A DNA stretch of 64,000 bases from Arsukibacterium ikkense (GTDB lineage Bacteria > Pseudomonadota > Gammaproteobacteria > Enterobacterales > Alteromonadaceae): NCBI RefSeq assembly GCF_000987775.1, contig NZ_LAHO01000013.1, forward strand, positions 62,001 to 126,000. Reading direction: 5' to 3'. The notes under the pieces were generated by a model, which did no database searches, was not told the origin of the DNA, and saw nothing but the letters and a program-made list of their open reading frames with translations. Made by a program: the position numbers and the translations under genes. Positions 17,219 to 24,818 of this stretch are shown piece after piece; the first letter of the stretch is position 1, and every line of letters starts with the position of its first letter.

Positions 17219-17309
17219 AATATTAGGGTGAATATTAGGGTCAGATGAAAATTAAATATTAGGGTCAGATGAAAATTAAATTAAATATTAGGGTCAGATG
17301 AAAATTAAA
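17219..17309. repeat. Tandem 24-bp repeat, AGGGTCAGAT family
   Basis: A 24-bp unit that reads TATTAGGGTCAGATGAAAAT then TAAA occurs at 17233-17256 and 17257-17280, and again at 17286-17309 after 5 bp, with a partial copy in front. Single copies of the core are found at 12404, 14228, 22170 and 27132. It leads directly into the hairpin repeat that precedes copy 2 of the 97-residue gene. Confidence 0.8.
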
Positions 17310-17342
17310 TCGGTTGCGAGCTTTAATGCAGCCGGGGCCTAC

Positions 17343-17636
17343 TTACTTGGAGTCAACAGACTTAAGGTGTTTACGCCGTTCTTGCTTCTGCGCTTGCTCC
17401 ATGGCTTCTTCTTCCTCGGCCAGCTCTTCCTCAGACATCAGTAAACGATCATAGCCACCGGCGAGTATGCCGCGTTCATCGTCACCCAAATCGTACTCAT
17501 CTGTTAAATACTTCGCAGCGCGCTCTTTCGCCCGCTTAAGTAGCCAGGCATCAAATTCCGGCGTGCCAGGTTCAGGGCGTGCTTCAGGCTGTTTGCTATG
17601 CACCAGCTTTGGCTTTATAGGGTTGTTTTCACTCAT
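17343..17636 (-). CDS. Conserved charged protein of 97 residues, copy 2
   Basis: Paralogue of the gene at 12458-12751, of equal length and with the same conserved core (GTPEFDAWLLKRAKERA, YDLGDDERGILAGGYDRLLMS, ERRKHLKSVDSK). Differences are concentrated in the N-terminal third and the acidic linker. The ATG at 17636 has GGAGATGGTT in front and overlaps the stop of a residual acetyltransferase-like tail. The function is unknown. Two diverged but intact copies 5 kb apart suggest selection for the protein rather than passive decay. Confidence 0.7.
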   Translation of the reverse strand: MSENNPIKPKLVHSKQPEARPEPGTPEFDAWLLKRAKERAAKYLTDEYDLGDDERGILAGGYDRLLMSEEELAEEEEAMEQAQKQERRKHLKSVDSK

Positions 17637-17674
17637 AACCATCTCCAGAAATGCTCGGGGTTGCTACCTTTGCT
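17633..17674 (-). pseudogene. Residual C-terminal tail of acetyltransferase-like gene
   Basis: The last 13 codons (SKGSNPEHFWRWL then stop) match the end of the larger fragment at 12748-13032 (GSNPEHLWKWL). Upstream sequence is unrelated, so only the coupling region was kept in this copy. Confidence 0.5.
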
Positions 17675-17807
17675 TTTCGTGTTATGCAGAGTTATCTGTT
17701 TAATTATCAGAACAGAAAATTACCTTCGCTGGCTGGCCGGGAGCCCAATAATTGTTAAACCGAGTTGCGTCAGTGGTGATCCTGCAGCATGTCCGTTACA
17801 AACTTTA

Positions 17808-18356
17808 CTAATCACAGCCAAGTTTATTGTTCTTAATAAAGATTTCAATTTCAAAGTGGTTTACCTGATCCAGGATCTGGCTTTGGGTGCCGATATGAAA
17901 GCCGCGAAAGTGGATATCGCAATTCAGCTCTGAGCTGCTGTATACACCAGGACCACCGCCAAATATATAGGTGGTACTGTCTTGATAGGCTTGCTCGGGG
18001 TCGATGCTGCTGTACCAGCGGGCGGATATTTCAGCAAGCTGGTTGGCTGGTTGCTGCCGGAAAAAACGTAGCTTATCGGCAGCAATAGCGCCTTCGCTAA
18101 TCCTTTCCTGGGTTAGCAATACGCCGTTATCCGGGATTTGAAACAGCCGCGCTTGCTCAAGTTTAATTGCAGGGGCACCTGTCGGTTGGTCGAAAATAAT
18201 GTAAAAGGCCCCGACATAATTTGCCGGCAGAACATAACTTTCGGCGTCGCGTTGCACAGCCTCGCTGCATGCTGCCAGTGAACAGCACAATAATATGGCG
18301 GCCAGACTGCTTCGCCCAATGTTGTTGATACCCGCTAAGATTTGGATTTTTGGCAT
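17808..18356 (-). CDS. Lipoprotein of unknown function, candidate immunity protein
   Basis: The 182-residue product has a basic N-terminus, a hydrophobic segment and the lipobox LAAC (Cys about residue 30). The mature part contains YVLPANYVGAFYIIFDQPTGAP and a later IPDNGVLLTQE, a pattern I associate loosely with DUF6843 lipoproteins. The ATG overlaps by one base the stop of the 276-residue upstream gene (TAATG), so the two are coupled. A membrane-anchored periplasmic protein coupled to a soluble unknown protein fits an effector-immunity pair; this is inference. Confidence 0.6.
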   Translation of the reverse strand: MPKIQILAGINNIGRSSLAAILLCCSLAACSEAVQRDAESYVLPANYVGAFYIIFDQPTGAPAIKLEQARLFQIPDNGVLLTQERISEGAIAADKLRFFRQQPANQLAEISARWYSSIDPEQAYQDSTTYIFGGGPGVYSSSELNCDIHFRGFHIGTQSQILDQVNHFEIEIFIKNNKLGCD

Positions 18357-19186
18357 TAGTTAAAGCACCCCTCCAGTGAAAAGTTTTCCACAACCATGCA
18401 GCGTCGGTCGTTTGGATTCATCGCAAGGAATTTATGGTTCCAGCTATTTATATTCTGGTATCGCAAAGTTCGACTATGGCTGGCGCGCCTGGCTAGCTCA
18501 TCGCCAACCGTTTCCATAAAGTTACCGTGTACATCGATTGGAATACGCAATGCACAAACAATCATCGGGTAATCCAGATTTAATGCCAGTGTTATCGGAG
18601 CGGCACCTTTTCTGACATGCACCCCGATAAAAATTTTCTGGCCACTGGGATCGACAATAAAGGCTTCGCAATTGGGGAAGCCGTCACCGGTGATATACAC
18701 CACAAGGTCGATATGGTGGTTAAGTCGGTCGATATCGATTTTTATCTGGTATTTCACATCGAGCCTGGGAACATAAGAGGTGCCAACGGTTCGCTGTAAT
18801 TCTTTGGACAATGGCATGGCATGATTAACGCCCCAATAATTGCCGGTAACAGCGTAATGCTTAACATAGCTGTTTTGGGTTGTACTGCTGAACTCCCGCA
18901 GTTCGTGGCGTGGTGCAAGCTCACCCTGGTAATCTTCAACTTCGTCGCTCCATGGCGCTCTGGAAGGATCAGAGCGCGTCGTTTGGGCGTATGAAGAGTT
19001 ATGCGTGTTCAGCTGAAATATATGCCAAATCCGGGATGTCACGGCACCGGTACCACTGGATTGTAATGAAAAACCCCGGTTATCGCCTTCAAACATCATG
19101 CCGCTCCAGCCAAAGGTTCGTTCGGGATGAAAAGAGCGAATGTTAAATTTGTATGCAGCAAGACTGGATATAGCCCCATTTAGCAT
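18356..19186 (-). CDS. Unknown soluble protein, candidate secreted effector
   Basis: The 276 residues (MLNGAISSLAAYKFNIRSFHPERTFGW) have no signal peptide or membrane span. Notable parts are GWSGMMFEGDNRGFSLQSSG near the N-terminus, a central beta-rich region (VKYQIKIDIDRLNHHIDLVVYITGDGFPNCEAFIVD) and a Cys-containing end (RRCMVVENFSLEGCFN). The start lies just after AACCATGCTAAATG; the next in-frame Met is too far inside. The downstream gene encodes a lipoprotein coupled by stop-start overlap. I know no family. A toxin domain for export by a secretion system is a guess from the pairing. Confidence 0.55.
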   Translation of the reverse strand: MLNGAISSLAAYKFNIRSFHPERTFGWSGMMFEGDNRGFSLQSSGTGAVTSRIWHIFQLNTHNSSYAQTTRSDPSRAPWSDEVEDYQGELAPRHELREFSSTTQNSYVKHYAVTGNYWGVNHAMPLSKELQRTVGTSYVPRLDVKYQIKIDIDRLNHHIDLVVYITGDGFPNCEAFIVDPSGQKIFIGVHVRKGAAPITLALNLDYPMIVCALRIPIDVHGNFMETVGDELARRASHSRTLRYQNINSWNHKFLAMNPNDRRCMVVENFSLEGCFN

Positions 19187-19382
19187 GGTTGCCCTTAAAT
19201 TGGTAATTGGGTGGTTAATTAAATGTAATTTACAGTCGCGGGGGATTGGTGTCTACGAAAAACAAAACTTTAATTATTTGTAATTAGAAAAGTTGGGGTT
19301 GATAACAATTAAACGTGCACCGCTCCTTGCTGCTAAGTCCCTACCTTGCTAGCATCAGCACTCCATATATCAGGGACCACTT

Positions 19383-20351
19383 ATGCGCTGTTGGCGTTTT
19401 ACCTTACCACTGTTGTTAGTGTTCTCCCCGCTGGCTTTGGGCCAACAGCAGTACACTGAAGGTACCTGCATTTTGCTGCAGCAGCAAATAGCGCGCTTTA
19501 GCCCGCAGCCACAAAGCCGTAACTATTTAGACAGCAAACGCGAGTTTGCCAACCACTGCAAAAACCCGATACCGGCGCCGGATAAGCCGCTGGTGCTTAC
19601 CAATATCCAGGCTAAACCGGCAGTGCCCGTGGCTAATAACGCTACGGAGCCTGCGCCGGCTAAGGCTGCATCGCCGGCACAAAAATTCGATATGGGCGCG
19701 ATGATGTTAAGCCTGTTTACGCCCTATATTCCCTACATTATTGGCTTCTTATTGCTATTAGTGCTGCCCGGTTTGCTTATTGCACTGCTGTTTGGCAACC
19801 GGGCGCGGTTTTTGGGGGCGATGGCCGAGCGGCAGCTGCACCGGCTGTTAGTGCGTGATTTACCTGTTGCAAATCAACATTATCGCAATCTGATACTGCA
19901 AACCGCCCAAGGCGATTTAACCGAAGTGGATCATCTGGTATTAAGCCCCTACGGCATTTTTGTGATTGAAGTGAAAAACTACCAGGGCTGGATTTTTGGC
20001 AGTGAACACCAGCCAAACTGGACAGTACAGCACTTTCGGCGCAAACACAGTTTTCAAAACCCACTACTGCAAAACAATAAACACACCGCTGCGGTAAAGT
20101 TTGCGCTGAGCTTAAGCATGCACGACAGCAGTCTGGTTAAGTCGGTAGTGGCTTTTAGTGATAGGGCAGAGTTCAGAACGCCGCTGCCGGCACAGGTATG
20201 TTATATCCGGCAGGTGGCTGCTTATATCCAGCAGTTTACCCAGCCTTGCTTTAGCGATGAGCAATTGCGCCAGTTTGCCGCCAGGCTGAATTTGGCGGCA
20301 GAAAGCAAAAAGATACTGAGTAAGCTGCATATGCAGCAGTTCGATGCTTAA
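19383..20351 (+). CDS. NERD-domain membrane protein, catalytic motif intact
   Basis: The 322 residues begin with a signal peptide (MRCWRFTLPLLLVFSPLALG), a short periplasmic part with QQQYTEGTCILLQQQIARF, a Pro/Ala-rich linker and one membrane span (about 115-138). A cytoplasmic NERD (nuclease-related) domain follows: Asp in GDLTEVDHLVLSPYGIFVIEVKNYQG and the E-x-K motif EVK, the PD-(D/E)xK signature. A paralogue at 30189-31322 has lost the E of E-x-K. The function in bacteria is not settled; DNA or RNA processing is assumed from the fold. Confidence 0.8.
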   Translation: MRCWRFTLPLLLVFSPLALGQQQYTEGTCILLQQQIARFSPQPQSRNYLDSKREFANHCKNPIPAPDKPLVLTNIQAKPAVPVANNATEPAPAKAASPAQKFDMGAMMLSLFTPYIPYIIGFLLLLVLPGLLIALLFGNRARFLGAMAERQLHRLLVRDLPVANQHYRNLILQTAQGDLTEVDHLVLSPYGIFVIEVKNYQGWIFGSEHQPNWTVQHFRRKHSFQNPLLQNNKHTAAVKFALSLSMHDSSLVKSVVAFSDRAEFRTPLPAQVCYIRQVAAYIQQFTQPCFSDEQLRQFAARLNLAAESKKILSKLHMQQFDA

Positions 20352-20436
20352 TCAGCAGCATTGGCGACTAGTTTTGCGACCTGTAAGCAATAAGTCATGC
20401 TTAGATTTGTTGTCAGGGTTTTAATCTAAAGCAGAG

Positions 20437-21162
20437 TTATTTTCCAGGAGGAGGATTTTCAGAGCTAACGTTGTTAGCACCACTTTCGGGAGTGGAACCA
20501 TTCTGCCGCGCATAATACGTACTTCTCAGCCCGTCAATATGCTCGTTTAACTTAGGTGGTACGGGTTGCCTCATTGGGTCGAGTATAAAATCGACGCCTT
20601 CACGGCGAGCTAACTTTGCCGCGGGTACAAAATCAGAGTCTCCGGCAATGAGGATAATTTGGTTAACCTGCTGCTTTAATGTCAGGGTAGTTATGTCAAT
20701 ACCAATACGCATATCTACGCCTTTTTGACGCGTACTGATAGCAACCTCTGAATCTAATAAAGGCGTCGTTGCTAAGTTTCGCTGGCCTTTTAATATCGAC
20801 TGAGCAACCAATGGTTTTATCACCCATTCTGAAGCTTTCGACAGTTCGCCAAGCCGTAAAGCTAGTTTGCGTTTTTTCAGCAGTCGCTGATGAAGTTCAA
20901 GTCGAAATTTAGCTTCGTCAGATTTTGAAAAATCAATTGCAAGACGAGAAACCGGGTTGTGCATCTTCTTTTCAAGTGGGGCGCAGTCATAGAAAAAAAT
21001 GCGATAAAGTGAACGTTCTGCTCTTTCGCCATCTTTTAAATGTAGCAGTGCACAGCGCACCGCCAAGTCGGCTATGCGTTGGGCATTAAAATAGTTATGG
21101 GGCTCAAAATGGCGGATCCGTTTAATAAAAAACGCGCCATCGATCAGTATGGCTGTAGACAT
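20437..21162 (-). CDS. NYN-domain (PIN-like) ribonuclease family protein
   Basis: The 241 residues start MSTAILIDGAFFIKRI, where the first conserved Asp of NYN domains sits. Further acidic residues are in FFYDCAPLEKK, KGVDMRIGIDITTL and ILIAGDSDFVPAAKLARREG, which is the canonical LabA/NYN motif. The C-terminus (NGSTPESGANNVSSENPPPG) looks disordered. Such proteins are Mg-dependent RNases or RNA-binding proteins and are often found in defence or TA-rich regions. It stands alone, between a NERD gene and a broken parDE locus. Confidence 0.85.
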   Translation of the reverse strand: MSTAILIDGAFFIKRIRHFEPHNYFNAQRIADLAVRCALLHLKDGERAERSLYRIFFYDCAPLEKKMHNPVSRLAIDFSKSDEAKFRLELHQRLLKKRKLALRLGELSKASEWVIKPLVAQSILKGQRNLATTPLLDSEVAISTRQKGVDMRIGIDITTLTLKQQVNQIILIAGDSDFVPAAKLARREGVDFILDPMRQPVPPKLNEHIDGLRSTYYARQNGSTPESGANNVSSENPPPGK

Positions 21163-21179
21163 TTCCGATTGCCTTAAAT

Positions 21180-21200
21180 ATAAAAACCCCGAGGCTCGGC
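21180..21200 (-). terminator. Possible terminator downstream of parDE remnant
   Basis: On the minus strand a short GC-rich hairpin (GCCGAGCCTCGG) is followed by GGTTTTTAT. The stem is only 4-5 bp, so this is weak evidence. Confidence 0.35.
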
Positions 21201-21288
21201 AAGCATCTAGATAGTTGATGCAAGCTTACTGCTCAGGGTTGAATACTGGTAATGCTAGCAACTGAAGTTTGATCCGTCAACAAAGGTT

Positions 21289-21414
21289 TTACTTTGTAGC
21301 GGGTGCTGAGCCAGTAAGACACGGATCCGGGTGCTGACGCACGCCAAAGTTGAGCAAGGTATATTCGTAAATAGCGGCAAAATCTTCTGCGGCAAGTTTC
21401 GACAGCTTATACAT
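21289..21414 (-). pseudogene. Truncated ParE toxin gene
   Basis: The frame starting at the ATG at 21414 overlaps the end of parD and reads MYKLSKLAAEDFAAIYEYTL then LNFGVRQ, a typical ParE N-terminus. After residue 27 the sequence becomes unrelated (HPDPCLTGSAPATK, stop). About 70 residues, including the C-terminal core, are missing. The breakpoint lies beside a short direct repeat GGGTGCTGA (21300 and 21329), which may mark the deletion. Confidence 0.7.
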
Positions 21415-21649
21415 GGTGTTTTTGCTTCACCTGCGCGGCAATCTGGCTTAGCGTTAAGTCACTTTCTCCACTTTGTTCGCCTGCGGCAACGGCCTGTCGC
21501 AATGCTGCCATTTGTTTTTCCTGACGCTCCAGTAACCGCAGGGCAGAGCGCACTACTTCGCTGGTTGAGCCATAACGACCTGTTGTAATTAATTCACTAA
21601 TAAAGTCGTCCAGTTGCGACCCAATGGTAACACTGGTTGTTCTGGCCAT
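21407..21649 (-). CDS. parD: ParD-like antitoxin (type II, CopG/RHH)
   Basis: The 80-residue protein begins MARTTSVTIGSQLDDFISELITTGRYGSTSEVVRSALRLLE, the ribbon-helix-helix of ParD/CC2985 antitoxins, followed by a charged toxin-binding tail. AGGGGTTAAACC precedes the ATG, and an inverted repeat lies further upstream. The adjoining parE is truncated, so the antitoxin is now orphaned and could persist as an anti-addiction protein or be decaying. Confidence 0.85.
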   Translation of the reverse strand: MARTTSVTIGSQLDDFISELITTGRYGSTSEVVRSALRLLERQEKQMAALRQAVAAGEQSGESDLTLSQIAAQVKQKHHV

Positions 21650-21660
21650 GGTTTAACCCC

Positions 21661-21679
21661 TGTGTGAATAGTTAACACA
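21661..21679. promoter_or_regulatory. Candidate ParD operator
   Basis: TGTGTGAATAGTTAACACA is an interrupted palindrome (TGTGT / ACACA) 12 bp upstream of the parD start, the place expected for autoregulation by a ribbon-helix-helix antitoxin. Binding is inference. Confidence 0.4.
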
Positions 21680-21747
21680 AAGTGTAGCATGCAGGTATGA
21701 CGAGTCAAATGCGCCTTTTTTGAGCTGGGCAGCCTAGGGCCAAAGCT

Positions 21748-21810
21748 GGGGTCAGGCCTTGAAAGTTGAATGCCGCTGCTTACTTTCAGCACATATATAG
21801 CTTTTATATG
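21748..21810. repeat. Intergenic repeat, shared with 27070-27133
   Basis: GGGGTCAGGCCTTGAAAGTT, then GCTGCTTACTTTCAGC and ATATATAGCTTTT, matches 27072-27130 with few differences. It starts with the GGGTCAGG core of the regional REP-like family and contains a small hairpin around GCTG...CAGC. Confidence 0.65.
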
Positions 21811-21887
21811 CGCAGTTATTATGCGCAAGAAATTTGCGCTATACTTTTGTGCAATGTGAATCGATTTAACCTAGTTTGGAGCTTACC

Positions 21888-22118
21888 ATGGGCCAGAATA
21901 CCAAGGCGGCGTGTAATACCTCAGTTGATGCAGCTTTGCTGGCTGAGGCTAAGTCATTAAACATCAGCCCGTCTGTCGTGTTGGAAAACGCATTGCGTAC
22001 TGCTGTAAGCCAGGCGAAAGCAGAGTTATGGCGGGCACAGAATGCTGATGCCATCGCAACTTATAACCAGCAAATTGCAGAGCATGGCACCTTTGCTGAA
22101 AGGCTGGGTCAGATTTAG
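21888..22118 (+). CDS. CcdA-like antitoxin, orphan
   Basis: The 76 residues (MGQNTKAACNTSVDAALLAEAKSLNISPSVVLENALRTAVSQ) fit the CcdA family: an N-terminal RHH with the VDAALLAEAKSLNIS strand-helix and a C-terminal toxin-binding part ending EHGTFAERLGQI. The ATG at 21888 has TTTGGAGCTT in front; the upstream TTG is less likely. No CcdB follows: after the stop there is only about 100 bp with an AGGGGCAGG repeat. It is therefore an orphan antitoxin. Confidence 0.75.
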   Translation: MGQNTKAACNTSVDAALLAEAKSLNISPSVVLENALRTAVSQAKAELWRAQNADAIATYNQQIAEHGTFAERLGQI

Positions 22119-22219
22119 TGCTGCAACAGTATTGGCAGCGAATTAAAGCAGGCCTTGATTAACGGTGAATTTTAGGGGCAGGTCAAAATTAAATTGGTGA
22201 TGGAATTGGCAACTGGCAG

Positions 22220-22810
22220 TTAAGGCACTAATGCTTGTCTGAAGATATGTTGCAGTGGTCCCAAGTCAAGGTTTACACCCGCAACGTTGGCTTTGACCCA
22301 ATCCTGCTGTAATAAAGGCGGCCAAAGAATTTCGTAGTCCAGCAGAAATGCCATTTCCTCAAAAAAGAAACGTTGCGCCCGGCCGTTGCCGTCACGGAAT
22401 GGGTGTAGCATGTTCAGCTCACAATATAAATCCGCCATCGCGTCAGCCATAGCATCTTTGTTGTTAATCTGAGCAAGTGCTGGAATTAGTAACATCAGTT
22501 TGTCGGCTTCCGGCTTAATACGCTGGCAATTGCAAAAGCGTGTGGTGCCCTTACTTATATCGACGGTGCGCAGCTGTCCTGCCCAGGAATAGACATCTTG
22601 AAATAAGTAGTGATGTAATTGTTGTAGGTGGGCCAGTGTAAGCTGACCCAATGAAGTAACTGCTGATTGGTAGTTTCGGTAACGCGCTGCGCTAAAAGCG
22701 GCCTCAGCTTCAGCAAGCTTATCTGCATCTTTGATATTTAAAAAGTTTATTAATACGTCACTGTCGGCGTAACAATATACATCGTGTAGTACGCCGTATT
22801 TATCGCGCAT
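22220..22810 (-). CDS. fic: Fic-domain AMP transferase toxin (FicT-like)
   Basis: Fic proteins transfer AMP to target hydroxyls; class I FicT toxins inactivate topoisomerases. The 196 residues contain the full active-site motif HPFRDGNGRAQR and the flap segment TVDISKGTTRFCNCQRI. The N-terminus MRDKYGVLHDVYCY resembles E. coli Fic. The ATG at 22810 overlaps the 3' end of a small gene encoding a YhfG-like antitoxin. No inhibitory (S/T)xxxE(G/N) helix is obvious inside the chain, so control would come from the partner, as in class I. All catalytic residues are present. Confidence 0.85.
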   Translation of the reverse strand: MRDKYGVLHDVYCYADSDVLINFLNIKDADKLAEAEAAFSAARYRNYQSAVTSLGQLTLAHLQQLHHYLFQDVYSWAGQLRTVDISKGTTRFCNCQRIKPEADKLMLLIPALAQINNKDAMADAMADLYCELNMLHPFRDGNGRAQRFFFEEMAFLLDYEILWPPLLQQDWVKANVAGVNLDLGPLQHIFRQALVP

Positions 22811-22958
22811 ACTTTTTATGGAGTTGCTCAATAGTCTTATTAGCGTCTTCTTTTTTCAGTGCCATGCCTTCGTACTGCAGACTGGTTTCATAGTTTTGCT
22901 TTTTCGGCATAAACTTCACCGGTTTTTCTTTAACGCTGTTGGAATAAGGCTGAGTCAT
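22800..22958 (-). CDS. YhfG-like small antitoxin of Fic
   Basis: A 52-residue ORF with GGAGG five bases before the ATG. It reads MTQPYSNSVKEKPVKFMPKK and ends QYEGMALKKEDANKTIEQLHKKYAR. The central NYETSLQYEGM and the terminal helix match E. coli YhfG (NFQASRRLEGVEM ... LEELRSHYER). YhfG precedes fic in E. coli and acts as its antitoxin. The stop lies inside the fic gene (11-bp overlap), so translation is coupled. Confidence 0.75.
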   Translation of the reverse strand: MTQPYSNSVKEKPVKFMPKKQNYETSLQYEGMALKKEDANKTIEQLHKKYAR

Positions 22959-23061
22959 ATTTCCTCCACACTGTGGCTAAAGTTTACTCCGATAGTGCTA
23001 TAACTGCCAGTTTTGCCGCGCGTACGCAGCAAATCTGTAGCTGGGCTAAAAACCACCGCTG

Positions 23062-23490
23062 TTACTCATACTGCCAGCACTCAAACACCAACTGGCCTGA
23101 CGGATAGGGCTCTGCTTTATCAGCATAATGCAGCAGTTCCAGCCGGGCATGGTGTTTGCCTGTAGCCGGGCTGAAATAAGACGCGCTATAGGCTCTAACC
23201 GGTGCCGCCGGGGCGGGCGGTTGTATTTGCAGATAGAAGTCTAGAATAACTGGCTGGTCGGTAATATCTGTGCGGTTCACGCCAACGATAAAAGTATGAT
23301 CCTTTACGTTAAACAAAGGCATAACTGCGGTACCTGAAGCATCAAGTGTTATTGCGCTTTCCTGAATATTGTCCAGACTAAAACCCGGATAATCCAAAGG
23401 AATAACGCTGCAACTCAGTTCCAGCTGCGTAGCGCTCGCCTGTGTTGCCGTGGTGAATAGTAAGAGTATCGTGATCAGGGTTTTGGACAT
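23062..23490 (-). CDS. Small secreted protein of unknown function
   Basis: The 142 residues begin with a signal peptide (MSKTLITILLLFTTATQASA) and contain two cysteines (LSCSV near the start, FECWQ at the end), possibly one disulfide. The middle has a Pro-rich stretch (IQPPAPAAPVRAYSASYFSPATGKHH). It overlaps the 3' end of the upstream membrane protein gene by 16 bp and is third in a three-gene unit (soluble/hydrophobic protein, membrane protein, secreted protein). Function unknown; context suggests an immunity or accessory protein. Confidence 0.6.
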   Translation of the reverse strand: MSKTLITILLLFTTATQASATQLELSCSVIPLDYPGFSLDNIQESAITLDASGTAVMPLFNVKDHTFIVGVNRTDITDQPVILDFYLQIQPPAPAAPVRAYSASYFSPATGKHHARLELLHYADKAEPYPSGQLVFECWQYE

Positions 23491-23897
23491 AAAGCGGTGT
23501 CCTTACTGTAAGTTGTAAAGCTGGAACGGGTTTGAAATGCCACCATATCACAGGCTTGATATCCCTGATGTTTTAGCTTCGAGACGACCATCTGGTTTAT
23601 GACAAAACCTGAACCGGGCAACACTAACACCAAAAAGATAAAAAGCTTACTTTGTAATTTACGGAATTTTGCCTGTTTAGCGCCCGTAGCAAACTGCTTT
23701 TCGACAACACTCATTAAATGCAGCAATGGCAAAATAAGCGGCAGTAACAAAAACGCTGTGCCGCTTTGTATTTCAACTAAGGCTGATTGTGCAATTGCTG
23801 CATGTTGTTGTTGTATACGCCAGAAAAAGAACAAGGCAAAGGCGATGGCCAGTGCCTCGAACAGCACAACTAACGCGACTTTTAATACTGGATGCAT
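23475..23897 (-). CDS. Small membrane protein, candidate immunity protein
   Basis: The 140 residues have three hydrophobic segments (about 5-27, 46-64 and 88-107), followed by a polar tail with two cysteines (YQACDM and TALCPKP). The layout resembles DUF1240-type small membrane proteins, which I associate with immunity to membrane-acting toxins. It begins 3 bp after the stop of the upstream gene, so it is co-translated with it. Confidence 0.6.
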   Translation of the reverse strand: MHPVLKVALVVLFEALAIAFALFFFWRIQQQHAAIAQSALVEIQSGTAFLLLPLILPLLHLMSVVEKQFATGAKQAKFRKLQSKLFIFLVLVLPGSGFVINQMVVSKLKHQGYQACDMVAFQTRSSFTTYSKDTALCPKP

Positions 23898-23900
23898 AAA

Positions 23901-24656
23901 TTATCTGAACTGCATACGACGAATAGCGTCGTTAATATAATTACGTTCAAAAGTCACTATCTGACGAGCCAGCTCACCGAATGTGCGTTGTTTTGCTTTT
24001 TCCATAGCGTTCACCAAAGCGTCAGTTACGCCAAAGGTTCTGTCCAGATATTCAAGTGTCACTGCAGTGGCAATACCAAAACCGATAGCGGCGATGATAG
24101 GTCCGGCGGCAACGGTAGTGATGGTACCCGCGACCATTGCCGCGCCAGTAGCGACAAGGGTACTAAGACCAATTTTTACTAAATCTGTTGCTATAGTACC
24201 AACCAGTCGCAGCAATGTGCTCTGTTCAGTGATCAGAAATTGCAGCACTGTCATCGGCACGGCGATAAAAATACTTAGTCTGGCACCATTTACCATAGCG
24301 TTGCCAACTCTTTTGTGGCCAATGGCTAAATCTACTACCTTCGGGTTGCTGGCCAGATAGCGGGTGCCTGTAAGCTTTTCCCTTAAGCCAGGGTATCCTT
24401 TTAAAATAACATAGCTTCGGTTATTCACTTCTTTAATAACAGCTTTCCCGGTAAGACCCAATTCGTCAATAAGCTGGTTTGCCAGCCGCACATCACTAAG
24501 CTGTGAGGCAATGCCAGCTGAAAACCGGGCATTATCCATAGTGGTATGTGTACTTAATGTGGTGGCAAACTCGGCAAACTGCTCCATCGAAAGTATGTGA
24601 AGCTCTTTGCGCTCGCTGTTCATTCTGTTGATATCGATAGTACTATTGGTCGCCAT
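23901..24656 (-). CDS. Protein with C-terminal glycine-rich membrane hairpin, candidate pore-forming effector
   Basis: The 251 residues have a polar N-terminal half without signal peptide (MATNSTIDINRMNSERKELH). The second half carries hydrophobic stretches at about 127-147 and 160-205, the latter rich in Gly/Ala (LSTLVATGAAMVAGTITTVAAGPIIAAIGFGIATAV), then an amphipathic tail. This soluble-then-membrane-hairpin design, with a glycine-zipper helix pair, is like small pore-forming T6SS effectors and the YafU-like family. It is followed at once by a membrane protein and an exported protein. The toxin role is inference. Confidence 0.55.
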   Translation of the reverse strand: MATNSTIDINRMNSERKELHILSMEQFAEFATTLSTHTTMDNARFSAGIASQLSDVRLANQLIDELGLTGKAVIKEVNNRSYVILKGYPGLREKLTGTRYLASNPKVVDLAIGHKRVGNAMVNGARLSIFIAVPMTVLQFLITEQSTLLRLVGTIATDLVKIGLSTLVATGAAMVAGTITTVAAGPIIAAIGFGIATAVTLEYLDRTFGVTDALVNAMEKAKQRTFGELARQIVTFERNYINDAIRRMQFR

Positions 24657-24818
24657 GGTAATTTCCCTTTACAAATAAAAGGAATGTAAATTATCACAAG
24701 ATTAACGTTATGTTAAACGTTTGGTGTTGTTTTTGGCGGGCGACGTAAAATTAGTTAAATCAGGGGCAGATTTAGTGCTGCAGTATCGCTGCTCAGTTGC
24801 AACGGACCAGGGATTGAA

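Noticed and set aside
17219..17309. Tandem repeats as a CRISPR array
   Set aside because: Units are directly adjacent without unique spacers, and no cas genes are nearby.
22119..22175. Short frame after ccdA as a CcdB remnant
   Set aside because: The 14-codon frame (VLQQYWQRIKAGLD) has no resemblance to the CcdB start.
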